A DNA stretch of 64,000 nucleotides from Congeria kusceri (taxonomy: Eukaryota > Mollusca > Bivalvia > Myida > Dreissenidae), in contig JAPFQT010000040.1 of assembly GCA_027627225.1 (NCBI GenBank), positions 124,001 through 188,000 on the forward strand, read 5' to 3'. Both the position numbers and the translations under genes were made by a program. Below, in pieces: positions 51,096-61,944 of this stretch (within the stretch, counting starts at the first letter, position 1; every line of letters starts with the position of its first letter). The notes beneath the pieces were generated by a model, which was not told the origin of the DNA, ran no database searches, and was given only the letters and a program-made list of their open reading frames with translations.

Positions 51096-51455
51096 TAGAT
51101 CAGCTGTAAACATTATCTGATTAATGCCGTGGACAGAATTGTTGTAAATCCATGTTAGTCATATTTAGTCATCCAAGTGGTAAGATAGATGTTTAAATGG
51201 AAATACTGTCTAAAGTTTCTTCTCATATATTTGTAACTTTTAAAATGTCATTGAATGGCATAGCTGCAAACTATACGGCATTTGGACAACTCAAATTAAA
51301 AATTCTGTTAAATTCTGTACAATTTCAAGCTCAAAATTCTACCAACCTAGGCTGGACTGATTTGGTATAACAACATACACTGTCATTGTTACGTTAGTGA
51401 AACACATAATTTCACATTTAAGCCATTCAAAAGATGAACAAGAAATGTCGTTTAA
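51096..51455. other. No gene seen
   Basis: Spacer before the long inverted repeat. Confidence 0.35.
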
Positions 51456-54400
51456 AAAAGACAATCGGCATTGACATTAATAATGAGATATCATTTTACC
51501 CTAAACATAATACAAGAGGGCCAAGATGATCGGTTACGTGTCTTCTCGGACCTCAGATTTTTCAGTCCCCACCTAGACAAGGCGACTTTTCGGCCCCAAG
51601 ATTATTTAAGCACCATAAGAAAATTTCTCATATCCCAAAATTAATGTGTGATTAATTCAATAATTATTAATATTTGTACCATGAATAAACCGATCAGACC
51701 ACCCCATTTTTTCACCAGTGATGCATAAATAACCTAAATAATTTACGTTAACATCATTATTATATAAATTTGTCAGCCAAATTTAACAAATTAACAATGT
51801 ATGAAAATAATTGTGGAATGAATGAACATTATTCTGTATCAGACGCGTATAGTTATTCTTAAGTAATATAACTTACCTTCATCTTGGAAGTTATCTATGC
51901 ATTATACATAAACATTTCCAAATCCATTAATCATGTATACTGTGTCGTTATGAAGAGCAATCTTTTTTGGAACGTTCAGCGCATGTGAAATAATGATGAC
52001 TTGCATTTTTTTATAACACAAACATAAAATTTCATTAGACTATCGCGGGCGATTGAAAATTATATTCGGTAGGATCATGATGTATCGAGGGATTCTTTGT
52101 ATAATTGGTATTGCAAATAATGCATGAATGCTAAATAAATGTAGTAAAAGTAACATGAATAACAGTTCTACATATTCTGTTACTTATTTCACCATGTGGA
52201 AAGATATCTTTTTATAGGTTGATTAACATCTACTGAAGAAGTTGATAGAAGTGTGCACTTCTATTTAATTCTTAATAGAACGCAACCGGCATTCAATTTC
52301 AAATTAACATGAACAGTTAGTTTATAAACATAAATTCCCCATTTATTGAAATATTCGCTCTTATGATTCTCTGGACGCTAATTGATGCATGTATATTATA
52401 ATATCTATACACCGGCAGTTAAACACGCGCTATTTTTAGAATGATCGTGAGTGTTTTGAACTCGCTAGAATTAATTGTTATTTATAGAGTGTGCCGCAAG
52501 GCTAAACAAAACAGTGGATTAACTCTGAGAACGAATATAATATTCTGATCTTGACATACAATGAGAAAATATGTTCATAATTATGTTCAGTTCTAGAGTG
52601 TATGTCGAAGATATGATTATAATTTTATTTTAACCACTTATGTAAACAATCATGTACATTTTAATCCCCATAATTATGCAACAGTTATTGGTATACATTA
52701 AACCATTGTTTTAAGTTTGCAATCCCTAAAAATAGAAAATTTGCCAAATTCTATTGGCATTCAATTTTCCCGCTGCATAATTATCGCAAAAAGCTAGGTC
52801 AAAAGAGATCTTAGACAGCTACGCCGAAAAATGGCTTAATTCAGAACAAACTATTAACATTGTCTTGTTTATGAGGGATATAACCTACATACATACTTAA
52901 ATATTCTGTTTGTTGGATATTGTATTATATATAACACTCATCCTCCAAGTAAAACAGTTCATAAACAAACTTTTAATTTACATACTGTAAATAATGGAGT
53001 AACAGATTAAATCTGAATATCCTTCAGTAAGTTTTGGCAAGCTGCACAATAGTCTCAATAAACCATGAGAAACTTCGTTTAGTTTCACCTTGTTGAAAAT
53101 GTAAACATAAAATGAAAACTAATTTCTTAAATTACATTTTTTCTGATAAAAAATTTATTTGTAGTTTCATTCCAAATTCATTTTTAGCTTTACTTTTTAC
53201 CGAATAGTTCGAGCTATACTACTCACCCGTTCGTCGGCGTCACTGTAATGCTCTGGTTAAGGTTTGCGTGCAACAAGTCCATATTTCTGTAACTACTACA
53301 GATATTCAATTGAAATTTCTCACATGTCTTCGGGGTCATTATATTAGGTCACTGGCCAAGGCCCATAAGTCTGGCCTGCAATTTAGCAGAATTATGCTCC
53401 TTTTTGTACTTAGAAAATCAGGTTTAAGTTTGTGGCAACAACTCCATATCTCTATATCTTCTACAGATATCCAATTGAAACTTCACACATGCCTTTAGGG
53501 ACATTATATAATGTCACTGACCAAGACCCATAGCTGTGACCAGCAGAATTATGCCCCTTTTTGTAATAAGAAATATCAGGTTAAGGTTTGCATGCAAGAG
53601 AAAATTCAGTTAAAGGTTTGCGTGCAGCAAGTACATATCTCTGTAACTACTACAGATATTCAATCGAAACTTAATGTATTTCTTCGGGGTGATTGTGTAA
53701 GATCACTGTCCAAGGCACATAACTGTGACCAGCATTTTAGCAGAATTATGCCCTTTTTTTGTAGTGATAACACCGTAACTCTGACAATGCAGGTAAATTG
53801 TCCAGCCCGCTGTCCTGATAGACATTAATTCTAAAATGTATTCAAGATCTTGCAACGTCTTGTAAGTGCCTTTAATGAAAATAATGGAAGAATTTCTCTG
53901 ATACTGTTATGCATTACAAACTTTTAATTCCACAGTGTCATTTGATGATTATTCTTAAATTTCACATAACATCAAATAAATATTTTGTTATCATGTGTGT
54001 CATTTACTTGCTTTATTAATAGTGTTGTTTTCCTTAAGAAAATTGTGATAATTTCTGAAAACTGTATTTTTTCAACATAGCTGTCTAAGATCACTTCTGT
54101 CCTAGATTTCTTGCGATAATTTTTTGCGGCGGGAATATAACATTTGGCAAATTTTCTAATTTCATGGAATGCAAACTTGTAACAATGGTTTGATGTTCAC
54201 CAATAACTGTTGCGTATTTTGTTAGATTAAAATTTACATAATTGTTTGCGTAAGCGGTTAAAATAAAGTTATCAACATATCTTCGACATACACTCTAGAA
54301 CTGAACAGAATTTTCTGAACAATTTTACTCATTGTTAGTTATGAACTTAATGCAATATTTATTCACACAATGATATCATTATTTTGTTTAACCTACATCA

Positions 54401-55258
54401 CCTGCACGCTCTATAAAAAGCAATTACGCTCTTAAAATTTCGGAGCCATACGTAGATATTCAGCGAAGATCGGTATGAAATGGTCTATTCCAGCGTATTC
54501 AGCACACTCAAGATAAAGGGTGCATCATTCTAAAAATAGCGCGTGGTAGAGCTATGCTAATATACATTCATAAATTAGCGTCCGGAGAATCATAAACCCG
54601 TGAATTTCAATAAATGGGGAATTTATATTTATATACTTACTGTGCATGTTAATTAACATTTGAATTGCCGTTGTGTTTTATTAAGAATTATTTATAATTG
54701 CACCTTCTGATTAACTTCTCCGGTAGATGTTAACATTTTTCTATAAATAAAATGTGGTGAAAGAAGTCTCGTAATGCGTCGAAATGTTACTTTTATTTCA
54801 TTAGCGTAGCATGAATACAATATTTGCAAAACTTCAGAGACGTATAGTATATTATGTAACATAACTATGTACACTCATCTGATATATAATAATTTTCATT
54901 CATTTCCGCAATTATTTTCTGACATTGATATATTGTTAAATTTGCCTGACAAATTCATTTAACAATTATAGTAGCGTAAATTACTAGCATTTAGGTTATT
55001 CATTTATCACGGGTGAAAACGTGGAAGGTATTATCGGTTTATTCACGGTAAACATCTTAAAAATGTTTGAGTTTATGTCCAATTAATTTTGTGTCTGATA
55101 AGGTTTCTTATTGTGTCCAAAAGAAGTCTCCTTAGTGAGGACCAAACAAGCTGGGGTCCGAGAAGTCACGTAGACGATCATCTTGTCCATCTTGTATGTT
55201 TCGGGTAAAAAAAATGACATCTCAATATTAATTTTAACATGGATTGTCCTTTTAGCTC
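51456..55258. mobile_element. Long imperfect inverted repeat (foldback-like element)
   Basis: The left arm, about 51456-52848, pairs with the reverse complement of the right arm, about 54053-55258. Anchors: ggccaagatgatcggttacg at 51519 with the reverse complement of gacgatcatcttgtcc near 55174; aattccccatttattgaaat at 52331 with its mirror at about 54610-54629; atgtcgaagatatgat at 52602 with its mirror near 54280; gatcttagacagct at 52810 with agctgtctaagatc at 54079. Arms differ by many substitutions and indels. About 1.2 kb separates them, holding a separate tandem repeat. No transposase frame was found and a target duplication was not resolved. Confidence 0.8.
53240..53790 (+). repeat. Tandem repeat in the spacer of the inverted repeat
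   Basis: Three units contain ggttaaggtttgcgtgcaac, aagtccatatttctgtaact, actacagatattcaattgaa, then acttcacacatg.ctt..gg, aggtcactg.ccaaggccca and gcagaattatgc.cctttttgta. The same family, expanded, is at 59395-60400. Confidence 0.8.
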
Positions 55259-56689
55259 ACCTGAGCACAAGGAACACATCATAATTTGTTCAAGAAACCC
55301 AGCTGGATGCATTTAAATATAAGAAGTGTATGATAACCATTTATGTTATGATAATAATTTACGCATGTCTATTTTACATAGTATAATATTATAAAAATGG
55401 TTTTACCATATTCTCGAAAATTCCCCTTTTACCGTTTAATTCCCCTCTTGATGGGCCCAGCCACCATTCCCCCCACAGTGAAAAAAAACAACAAAAAGCA
55501 CTGTGTATGTAGAAATCTGATATACAGATCTCGTTGGGATTATTATTTTTTGGGTGTGGTCAGTGTCACTGTTAATACAAATAGAACTAATAGTTTCTGA
55601 TTAATAACTTGCATATATATTGAGATATAGTTATGGAACTTCAGATATAGATATGTTATATCGAGACCTCGCTGTGTATTGCAATTGACGATGGTGGAGC
55701 CCAGGTCACTGTTAACAAAAAAGAAATATGGCTTCCACACCATAATACCAGTTAAAATTGAGCTATTGTAGTGAAACTTCATACTGTATACTGTATATAC
55801 ACTGAACAGCACTCCTAATCCAACACTTACACAATTTGTGATAAAATTGCTCTGGTTAAGGTTTCGAAAACCGACAAGTAGTTTAAAATCAAAATTCACA
55901 AAATACCGCTATGTTAATCCTGACCAATCTAAGAAAACATGATGACATATTGAGTGTGTTTACTTCATTTGCTTTTGAGTGGTGCACATCCCACATGTAA
56001 GCCTCCGTTAACTTCACATTCATCATTCATCAGATCCCATGGTCTTCAGTTGGTGACAAATTTACACCCATGAAATGCAGAAAAAATACTGTTAAATTCT
56101 TAAATGATTTAGATGTTTTTTGTTTGTAGACAAACTCAGTCATTTAGAGAATGTACTGTTGTATCAGGTCTTTCTTTATTGCATGACAATAATCTGTAAT
56201 AATTATGATTTAGGCAGACCCTAACCCTGTTATGGTGTATATAATATTAAGAATCAATCAACTTCAGTGGCATGGCCCATTAATCCAGCAAATTCATTTT
56301 CAAGTTATTATAGCTAAACCAGTGTATCTGTTTCTATTATTTCATGACATTTCTTTATTATTGCATTTATGATTGGTGCAGTCTTACAAGATGATGTGTA
56401 TATTATTACTGAAAAAGAAAGCTTATGTCTTGCTAGAATGAAAGCATTGCTGTTCTGATAATACAGACTCTCTGGTAATTAAACAATATATTAAAATGGT
56501 ATAATGTATAGTGCCTTTTAGATGGTTAAATAGATATTTATGTCACATAATTTCCTCCACTAACTTCTGACAATAGAACATTTACTGCTTTTCACATTCA
56601 TAGATATGGTGCTGAGTTACTGACGCAAAGAAAAAATCTTGTTTGACAAGTGATAAATATAATTGTTTTAGAATCATGTGCAGCTTTTT
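55259..56689. other. No gene seen
   Basis: Begins with a repeat-start motif (ttagctcacctgagcacaag, about 55253). No exon is recognised further on; the 118-codon minus frame at 55543-55899 shows no domain. Confidence 0.35.
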
Positions 56690-58280
56690 TATGCCCCCAC
56701 CATCAATGATGGCTCGGCTAATAGTGTTCACCCTGTCCATGGGTGCGTACATAGGTATGTGTGTATGTATGTTCGGATTCTTGTCCGAACAACAACTGTG
56801 TCCAGCTGTGGAGGATTTTCAAATAACTTAGACATGTTAAACATAATGACACGGTGTGTCACTCGCAAGAACCAGGTCCCTATGTCCAAGTTCCAGGTGA
56901 CACTTAAAGGTCAAAGGTCAAATATAAGAATTTAAGCCATAGACCCTGTCCAGAGCATAATATTGTCCAGCATGGAAAAAATTTGAAATGCATGGTGCGA
57001 CGGTTTGTCCTGCACAAGAACCAGTTCCCTAGGACCAAGGTCAAGTCTCACTTAAAGGTCAAAGGTCAAATATAAGAATTTAGGCCAAAGATACTGTCCG
57101 GAGCATAATTTTGTCCAGCAGAGAAGGGTTTTCAAATAACTTGGCTAAAGTGCTAAGCAGTGGGATGGTGTGTCGTGCGCAAAAACCAGGTCCCTTGGTC
57201 CAAAGTCAAGGTCACACTTAAAGGTCCAGGGTCAAATACAAGAATTTAGGCCATAGACCCTGGCCGGAGCATAATGTTGTCCAGCAGGGAAAGAATTTTC
57301 AAATAACTTGGCGTAAGTGATAAGTATTATGCGCCGGTGTGTGGCATGCAAGAATCAGATGCCTTGGTCCAAGGTCAAGGTCGCACTCAAAGTTCAAGTT
57401 AATGTACATATGTTAAGATTCTTGTCCAGGCAATAACTTTGAAGGATTTTCAAATAAATTAGCAGAAGTGATGACCATTATAAGAAGGTGTGTCATGCGC
57501 AACAACTAGGGCCGAGGTCATGGTCACATTTAAAGGTCAAAGTTCAAATAAAAGAAATAATACCATGGACTCTGTTGCAGCATAATTTTGTTCAGCATGG
57601 AAGAATTTTCAAGTCACTTGACTTGATAATCATAATGGGACAGCATTTGGCATGCAACAACCAGGTCCTTTGGTCCAAGGTCATTGACTTTGACTAAAGT
57701 ATAATTTTGCCGGGCATGGAAGAATTTTCAAATGCAGAAGTGATAATCATTATGAGATGGCACGTGGTGTTTAAAAACCAGGTCTGTAGCTTAAACTTCA
57801 ATGTCACTAATTAAGGTCAAATGTCAAATAATTGTCAAGAGCATACTATCGTCATGCACGCTGGGATTTTCAGTTAAATTGGCAGAAATGGCACCATATG
57901 GTGTGTTGCATGCAAGAACCTGACTTGTAAGGTAATTGAATTATTTTCCTTTTATTTATGAGTGTGCAAAGCATAATTCGAAAATGATAAAAGGCATTTT
58001 GTTTATTCTGCACAGAATGATTTTGTTTATTCTGCACAGAATGATTTACGATAGCAGGTGTAAGTAAAGCTTACAAGAACCATAACTCATAATTGTACAA
58101 CAATTTTGAATACAACCCTTTGTTGATTTTTTGTCAGGACTAAAACTATTTTGTGATACCTCAACTTACTTCACAGAAAAAGAGAATGCATGAGCAGAAA
58201 GTACAGTATAAAAGGACAATTTTCCTTTTGCAAAATGATTTGTATGCATACAGACAAAGCAGAGAACAGATATATTCCAG
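56690..58280 (+). repeat. Hairpin-headed dispersed repeat with about six internal units
   Basis: The head tatgcccccaCCATCAATGATGG is followed by a ttcaccctgtccatgggtgc block. Units follow of ttttcaaataact, then gtgtgtc.tgc.caagaaccag, gtccct.ggtccaaggtcaag and aaaggtcaaatataagaattt.ggcca. Perfect AGGTCA-A-AGGTCA occurs at 56908-56920 and 57056-57068. A 24-bp perfect duplication (attttgtttattctgcacag plus aatg) is at 58005-58052. The small frames inside are repeat artefacts. Confidence 0.75.
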
Positions 58281-58972
58281 ACATTGCTCCAATCTGTGAA
58301 TTTTGTAGACCCTAACAAAGCAGAGCCCATCTCCAATTAAATCATGAGGTCGTTATCCCAAGTGGTTTAATAGCCAAACATTGGAACAACAATGAGTTGT
58401 TTATTTGTCAATAAACAACGAAAACGCAAAAATTATTTTGATTTGATTTGATATTAACATGATTTGACGCATATTTTTGCAATTGTAATGAGAACTATAT
58501 TTTACTATGCTCCGCTCAGAATCGGAACTTCTTTTGGCGTTCTTTATTGGGAAGTTAAACCACTATAATTTTGTTCTATGTCTACAGGAATAATAGTGGG
58601 TATCATGTTAGAATTGCAAATAATTAATAAAGAAACATTGCTAAATGTGATGGCCTTGTTTCTTCAAACAATTGACAAAACCCAATTGACAAAACTAATT
58701 TAATAATATAAACACTGGTCATCGATGACACATTTGCAGGCGCAGGAACATTAGTAGTAGACATAAAATAACAAAATTCTAATTGTTTTCAGAATTCATG
58801 TTTACATATATGTCAATATACATGGGGTGTTTTGAAAGAAAAAAACATACATTAAAGCAAAACCATGCTGCCAAAAAAAATTAACCACTATAGCATAATT
58901 AGTAAAATATAGTTTATAAAAATTGTATGTTTGTATGTACTCATTGATTTATATGTTAACCATATCTTCCAG
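58281..58972. other. No gene seen
   Basis: A+T-rich spacer upstream of the second exon-like block; it could be an intron. Confidence 0.3.
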
Positions 58973-59743
58973 TATGTCATTGCCAGGCTGTGGAGATGAA
59001 GGAAGAGGCTGTGGACACAATCTTCCGAGTAACAGGCCGACTGTTTAACAGGCCTGGTAACTTAGTTTAGTGTTATAGAACTCAATGTTTACCTGCATTT
59101 ACTGGCAGCATATGAACTCTATATGGTCTTGACATACATACAGAGTAACATCAAATGTAGACTATTATGGGTAATAAATATGTGTGCAATAGAAACCTTT
59201 TGAAGTAGTGCCATAAATGTTTATGCAAACAGTATTTATCTCTGTTTAAAAACCTTTGCCGACATATTTGATAATGTTTGATTATCTACTTGCCAAATCA
59301 CCCTTCTGTTGCTTTACAAGTACAGGTGACCTGTTGAGTACTTACATTTTAAACTCAACTATTCACCAAATGCTTCGAGCTACACTACTCACCTGTTCGT
59401 CCGCATCGCCATAACGCTCTGGTTAAGGTTTCTGTAACTGTAACTACTACAGATATGACTTAGAAAAGTCAGGTGAAGTTTTGCGTGCAAGAGAAAATTC
59501 GGGTTAAGGATTGCGTGTAACAAGTACATATCTCTGTAACTACTTCAGATATTCAAAAGAAACTTCACACATGTCTTTGAGGTCATTGCGTAAGGTCACT
59601 GACCAAGGCCCATAAGTCTGACCTGCAATTTAGCAGAATTATGTCCCTTTTTGTACTTAAATATTCAGGTTAAAGTTTGCGTGGCAACAACTCCATATCT
59701 ATAACTACTACAGATATTCAATTGAAACTTCACACATGTCTTT

Positions 59744-59937
59744 AGTTTAGTTTAAACCTATTTATTTTAGCTTGATTGCATCGAAAGCCTTGGCTTATAA
59801 AGACACTCTTGAGTGGGTTTCCTGGGCAGAACCAGTACTTGGTGTCTTTGGAAAGATCTTGAGAACGCTCCCTGAGTGGGGATAGATCCCGGGACCTCCG
59901 GTCGCAAGGCAGACACCATATCCACTACACCATTGAG
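59744..59937 (-). repeat. tRNA-derived SINE with target-site duplication
   Basis: Read on the minus strand it begins tctcaatggtgtagtggata (A-box-like), then tggtgtctgccttgcgaccg, then a B-box-like ggtcccgggatctatcc. It ends in an A/T-rich taaactaaactaaa tail at the left. Flanks acttcacacatgtcttt (59727-59743) and acttcatatatcttt (59938-59952) are an imperfect duplication of the host repeat, as produced by LINE machinery. Confidence 0.75.
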
Positions 59938-60262
59938 ACTTCATATATCTTTGGGGTTATTATGTAAGGTCACGGACCATGGCCCATTACTCTGACCAGT
60001 AATTTAGCAGAAATATGCCCCTTTTTGTACTTATGAATTCAGGTTAAAGTTGGCGTGCAACAACTCTATATCTCTATAACTACTACAGATATTCAATTGA
60101 AACTTTACACATGTCTTCAGGGTCATTGTATAAGATCACTGACCAAGGCCCATAGCTCTGACCTACAATTTAGTAGGATTATCTCTATATCTGCTACAGA
60201 TATTCAACTAAAAGATCACACATGTCTTCAAGGTCATTATATAAGGTCACTGACCAAGGCAT

Positions 60263-60345
60263 ATATCGAGGGTTGAGCGTAAAACTACTGTATCTGCTTA
60301 ACATTTCTATATCAGATACCATAGTTTCACGCACAACCTCGATAT
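60263..60345. mobile_element. Miniature palindromic element (hairpin)
   Basis: Arms of about 33 bases (atatcgagggttgagcgtaa, aactactgtatctg and their mirror cagataccatagtttcacgc, acaacctcgatat) pair with a few mismatches around a loop of about 16 bases. An uninserted relative of the host repeat (53714, aaggcacataactgtgacc) shows the hairpin as extra sequence between ggcata and tctgtgacc. This indicates insertion of a very small inverted-repeat element. Confidence 0.7.
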
Positions 60346-60664
60346 CTGTGACCAGCATTTTAGGAGAAATATGCCTCTTTTTTTGTAGTGACAAAGGCTG
60401 ATAACTCTTGTTAATATAAAGCTTGATTAGGTCTTTACTTATAATTATTAACACAACATCCACATGAGTGCCAATATTATTTAGTTGTATTTACACACAT
60501 ACAGGAACAGATGGGCGTGGCAGTGATGTACAGAAATAGATTGGTCAGCCAGGGAGTAAACAGCTGGAATGGAACTTGAGCCAGACACAGGACCTGTACC
60601 GACAGAAGTGACCATGGTTGTGGTAGCTATTGAGTTGAGGATTGCAACCTGAGGTCTTGCCAAG

Positions 60665-61400
60665 GTAAGATGACATGGAGATCAACAACAACAGTCGCTA
60701 AAGCAGTGACACGCTGCCTAAATGTAGTGTGGTTGCACCCAACAGATTTTTAGCTCAACTGATCTCGAACTCAGAGATATTGTGGTCAGTCATCCTCCGC
60801 GTCTGTTGTTAATTAAGAAATAATTTTGCATTTAGAGTTGTTTTTTGGCTAATTAGCAGCGATTTTGTGTTCTGATGCGTATGAAATAAACCACAAGGCT
60901 GTTAGTGTTTATTAGCCGATTAACAACAATAATGCAAAAATTATTTCAATTGTAACATGACCTAGCACAATTTTTTTTTTCAGTTGCAATGCAATCTATA
61001 TTTTACAGTTTCTAAACTAATTTTGGGTTGTTTATTGGTAGTTTAACAACGGTGAATTTTTTTCTTTGTCTATAGAAAAATTCTGCATGTTACATGTTAG
61101 AATTGTCATTTATTGTGAACATTTTGCTTTAAACTTGTTCTCTGAAACACTATAAGGAAGTTGAAAAACTTTAAAAAATGGGCATATATGTTCAGGTGAT
61201 TTCCAATAAAGTTGATCTTTACAGAAAAACTATGTCAAAAGGTAAATATAAACAAATATTTTTAAAGCAGTTTCTGCCTGACTTTGTATTTGAAGTTTGA
61301 TTGTGAGTCTTCACATAATCAGTTGGAACCCACATTTGATACTGACATTGTGTCCTTAATGTGGGTCAGACAATTAAAGTGTTTTAGGACAGGAGTTGTC
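60665..61400. other. No gene seen; repeat start near 60753
   Basis: Similarity to copy 1 continues about 90 bases past the segment B donor, then a repeat fragment (agctcaactgatctcgaact..attgtggtcagtcat). The rest is A+T-rich. Confidence 0.35.
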
Positions 61401-61405
61401 TCCCT

Positions 61406-61648
61406 TTGGTTTTAATTATTGGAGATGGCATCATATTACAAGAATTAAACAGGGAAATTGTTTTACGAATGACTATAGAGGAAATATCAAATCAGTTTGC
61501 TGTTTGGGCAAAAGGAAATGAAAACTGTGATAAAATAGTAAGTGTGGGAAATCTCTTACACAATACACATTCTATAGACATTAATGAGTACACGTTTAAA
61601 CCAACTGCATTTGGTCTGTGTGATAAAAACTTGTTTAATGTATTCTAA
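61406..61648 (+). other. Unassigned 80-codon open frame
   Basis: Reads ITIEEISNQF-like sequence (MTIEEISNQFAVWAKGNENC) with moderate hydrophilic character and ends at a TAA. No start context, splice signal or family is recognised. It lies 300 bases upstream of the TRIM-like start codon. It may be chance or a relic of an inserted element. Confidence 0.15.
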
Positions 61649-61700
61649 TATTCAGCTGCAAGCCTTTGTCGCACTGCAAAGTTTAAAGTAACCCAATACT

Positions 61701-61722
61701 CACGTGACCTAATACTCACGTG
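61701..61722. promoter_or_regulatory. Two E-box palindromes upstream of the TRIM-like gene
   Basis: CACGTG occurs at 61701-61706 and 61717-61722 within a short direct repeat (aatactcacgtgac). They lie about 225-245 bases upstream of the ATG. bHLH-zip factors bind this sequence in animals. A weak TATA-like ATATAAG is at about 61902. Confidence 0.3.
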
Positions 61723-61944
61723 ACGGCTTATGTAGTTACACTGTTTACTGCTTTCAGTCCACTCACCGTCATTTGAAGGCTATCTTGGTTTCTGTTCAAT
61801 TGGAAGTTCTTTATTGCTTGACTATTGACACTAGCAGTTAATGTGTGTTTTCTGGACTATTTATTTTAAACAAGATACTGTGACATTGATATTTCAGTTG
61901 AATATAAGTTGTTAAGTTTTGTTTGTTGAAAGTCAATTAGCAAA

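Larger units (their letters stand above)
59395..60400 (+). repeat. Tandem dispersed repeat with nested insertions
   Basis: About five units of ggttaagg.ttgcgtg.aac, tatctctgtaactactacag, atattcaattgaaacttcac and ggtcattgtgtaaggtcact, as in 53240-53790. Units are interrupted by a SINE (59744-59937) and a hairpin element (60263-60345). Confidence 0.8.
58973..60664 (+). pseudogene. Three exon-like segments, copy 2 of the duplicated gene-like block
   Basis: Segment A (58973-59028, after accatatcttccag, before gtaaca), segment C (from 59326, after aagtacag) and segment B (60505-60664, after acacatacag, donor CCAAG/gtaagatgaca) match copy 1 at 19283-20005. Here the interval between C and B has been expanded by a tandem repeat, a SINE and a small hairpin element. 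Segment B reads MELEPDTGPVPTEVTMVVVA in the frame that matches copy 1, with a stop upstream and one (AT-stop-GLAK) before the donor, so it is not coding as it stands. It lies 1.3 kb upstream of the TRIM-like gene on the same strand; a shared transcript is possible but unproven. Confidence 0.4.

Noticed and set aside
60194..60463. 89-codon minus-strand frame
   Set aside because: It is generated by the palindromic insertion and repeat sequence.
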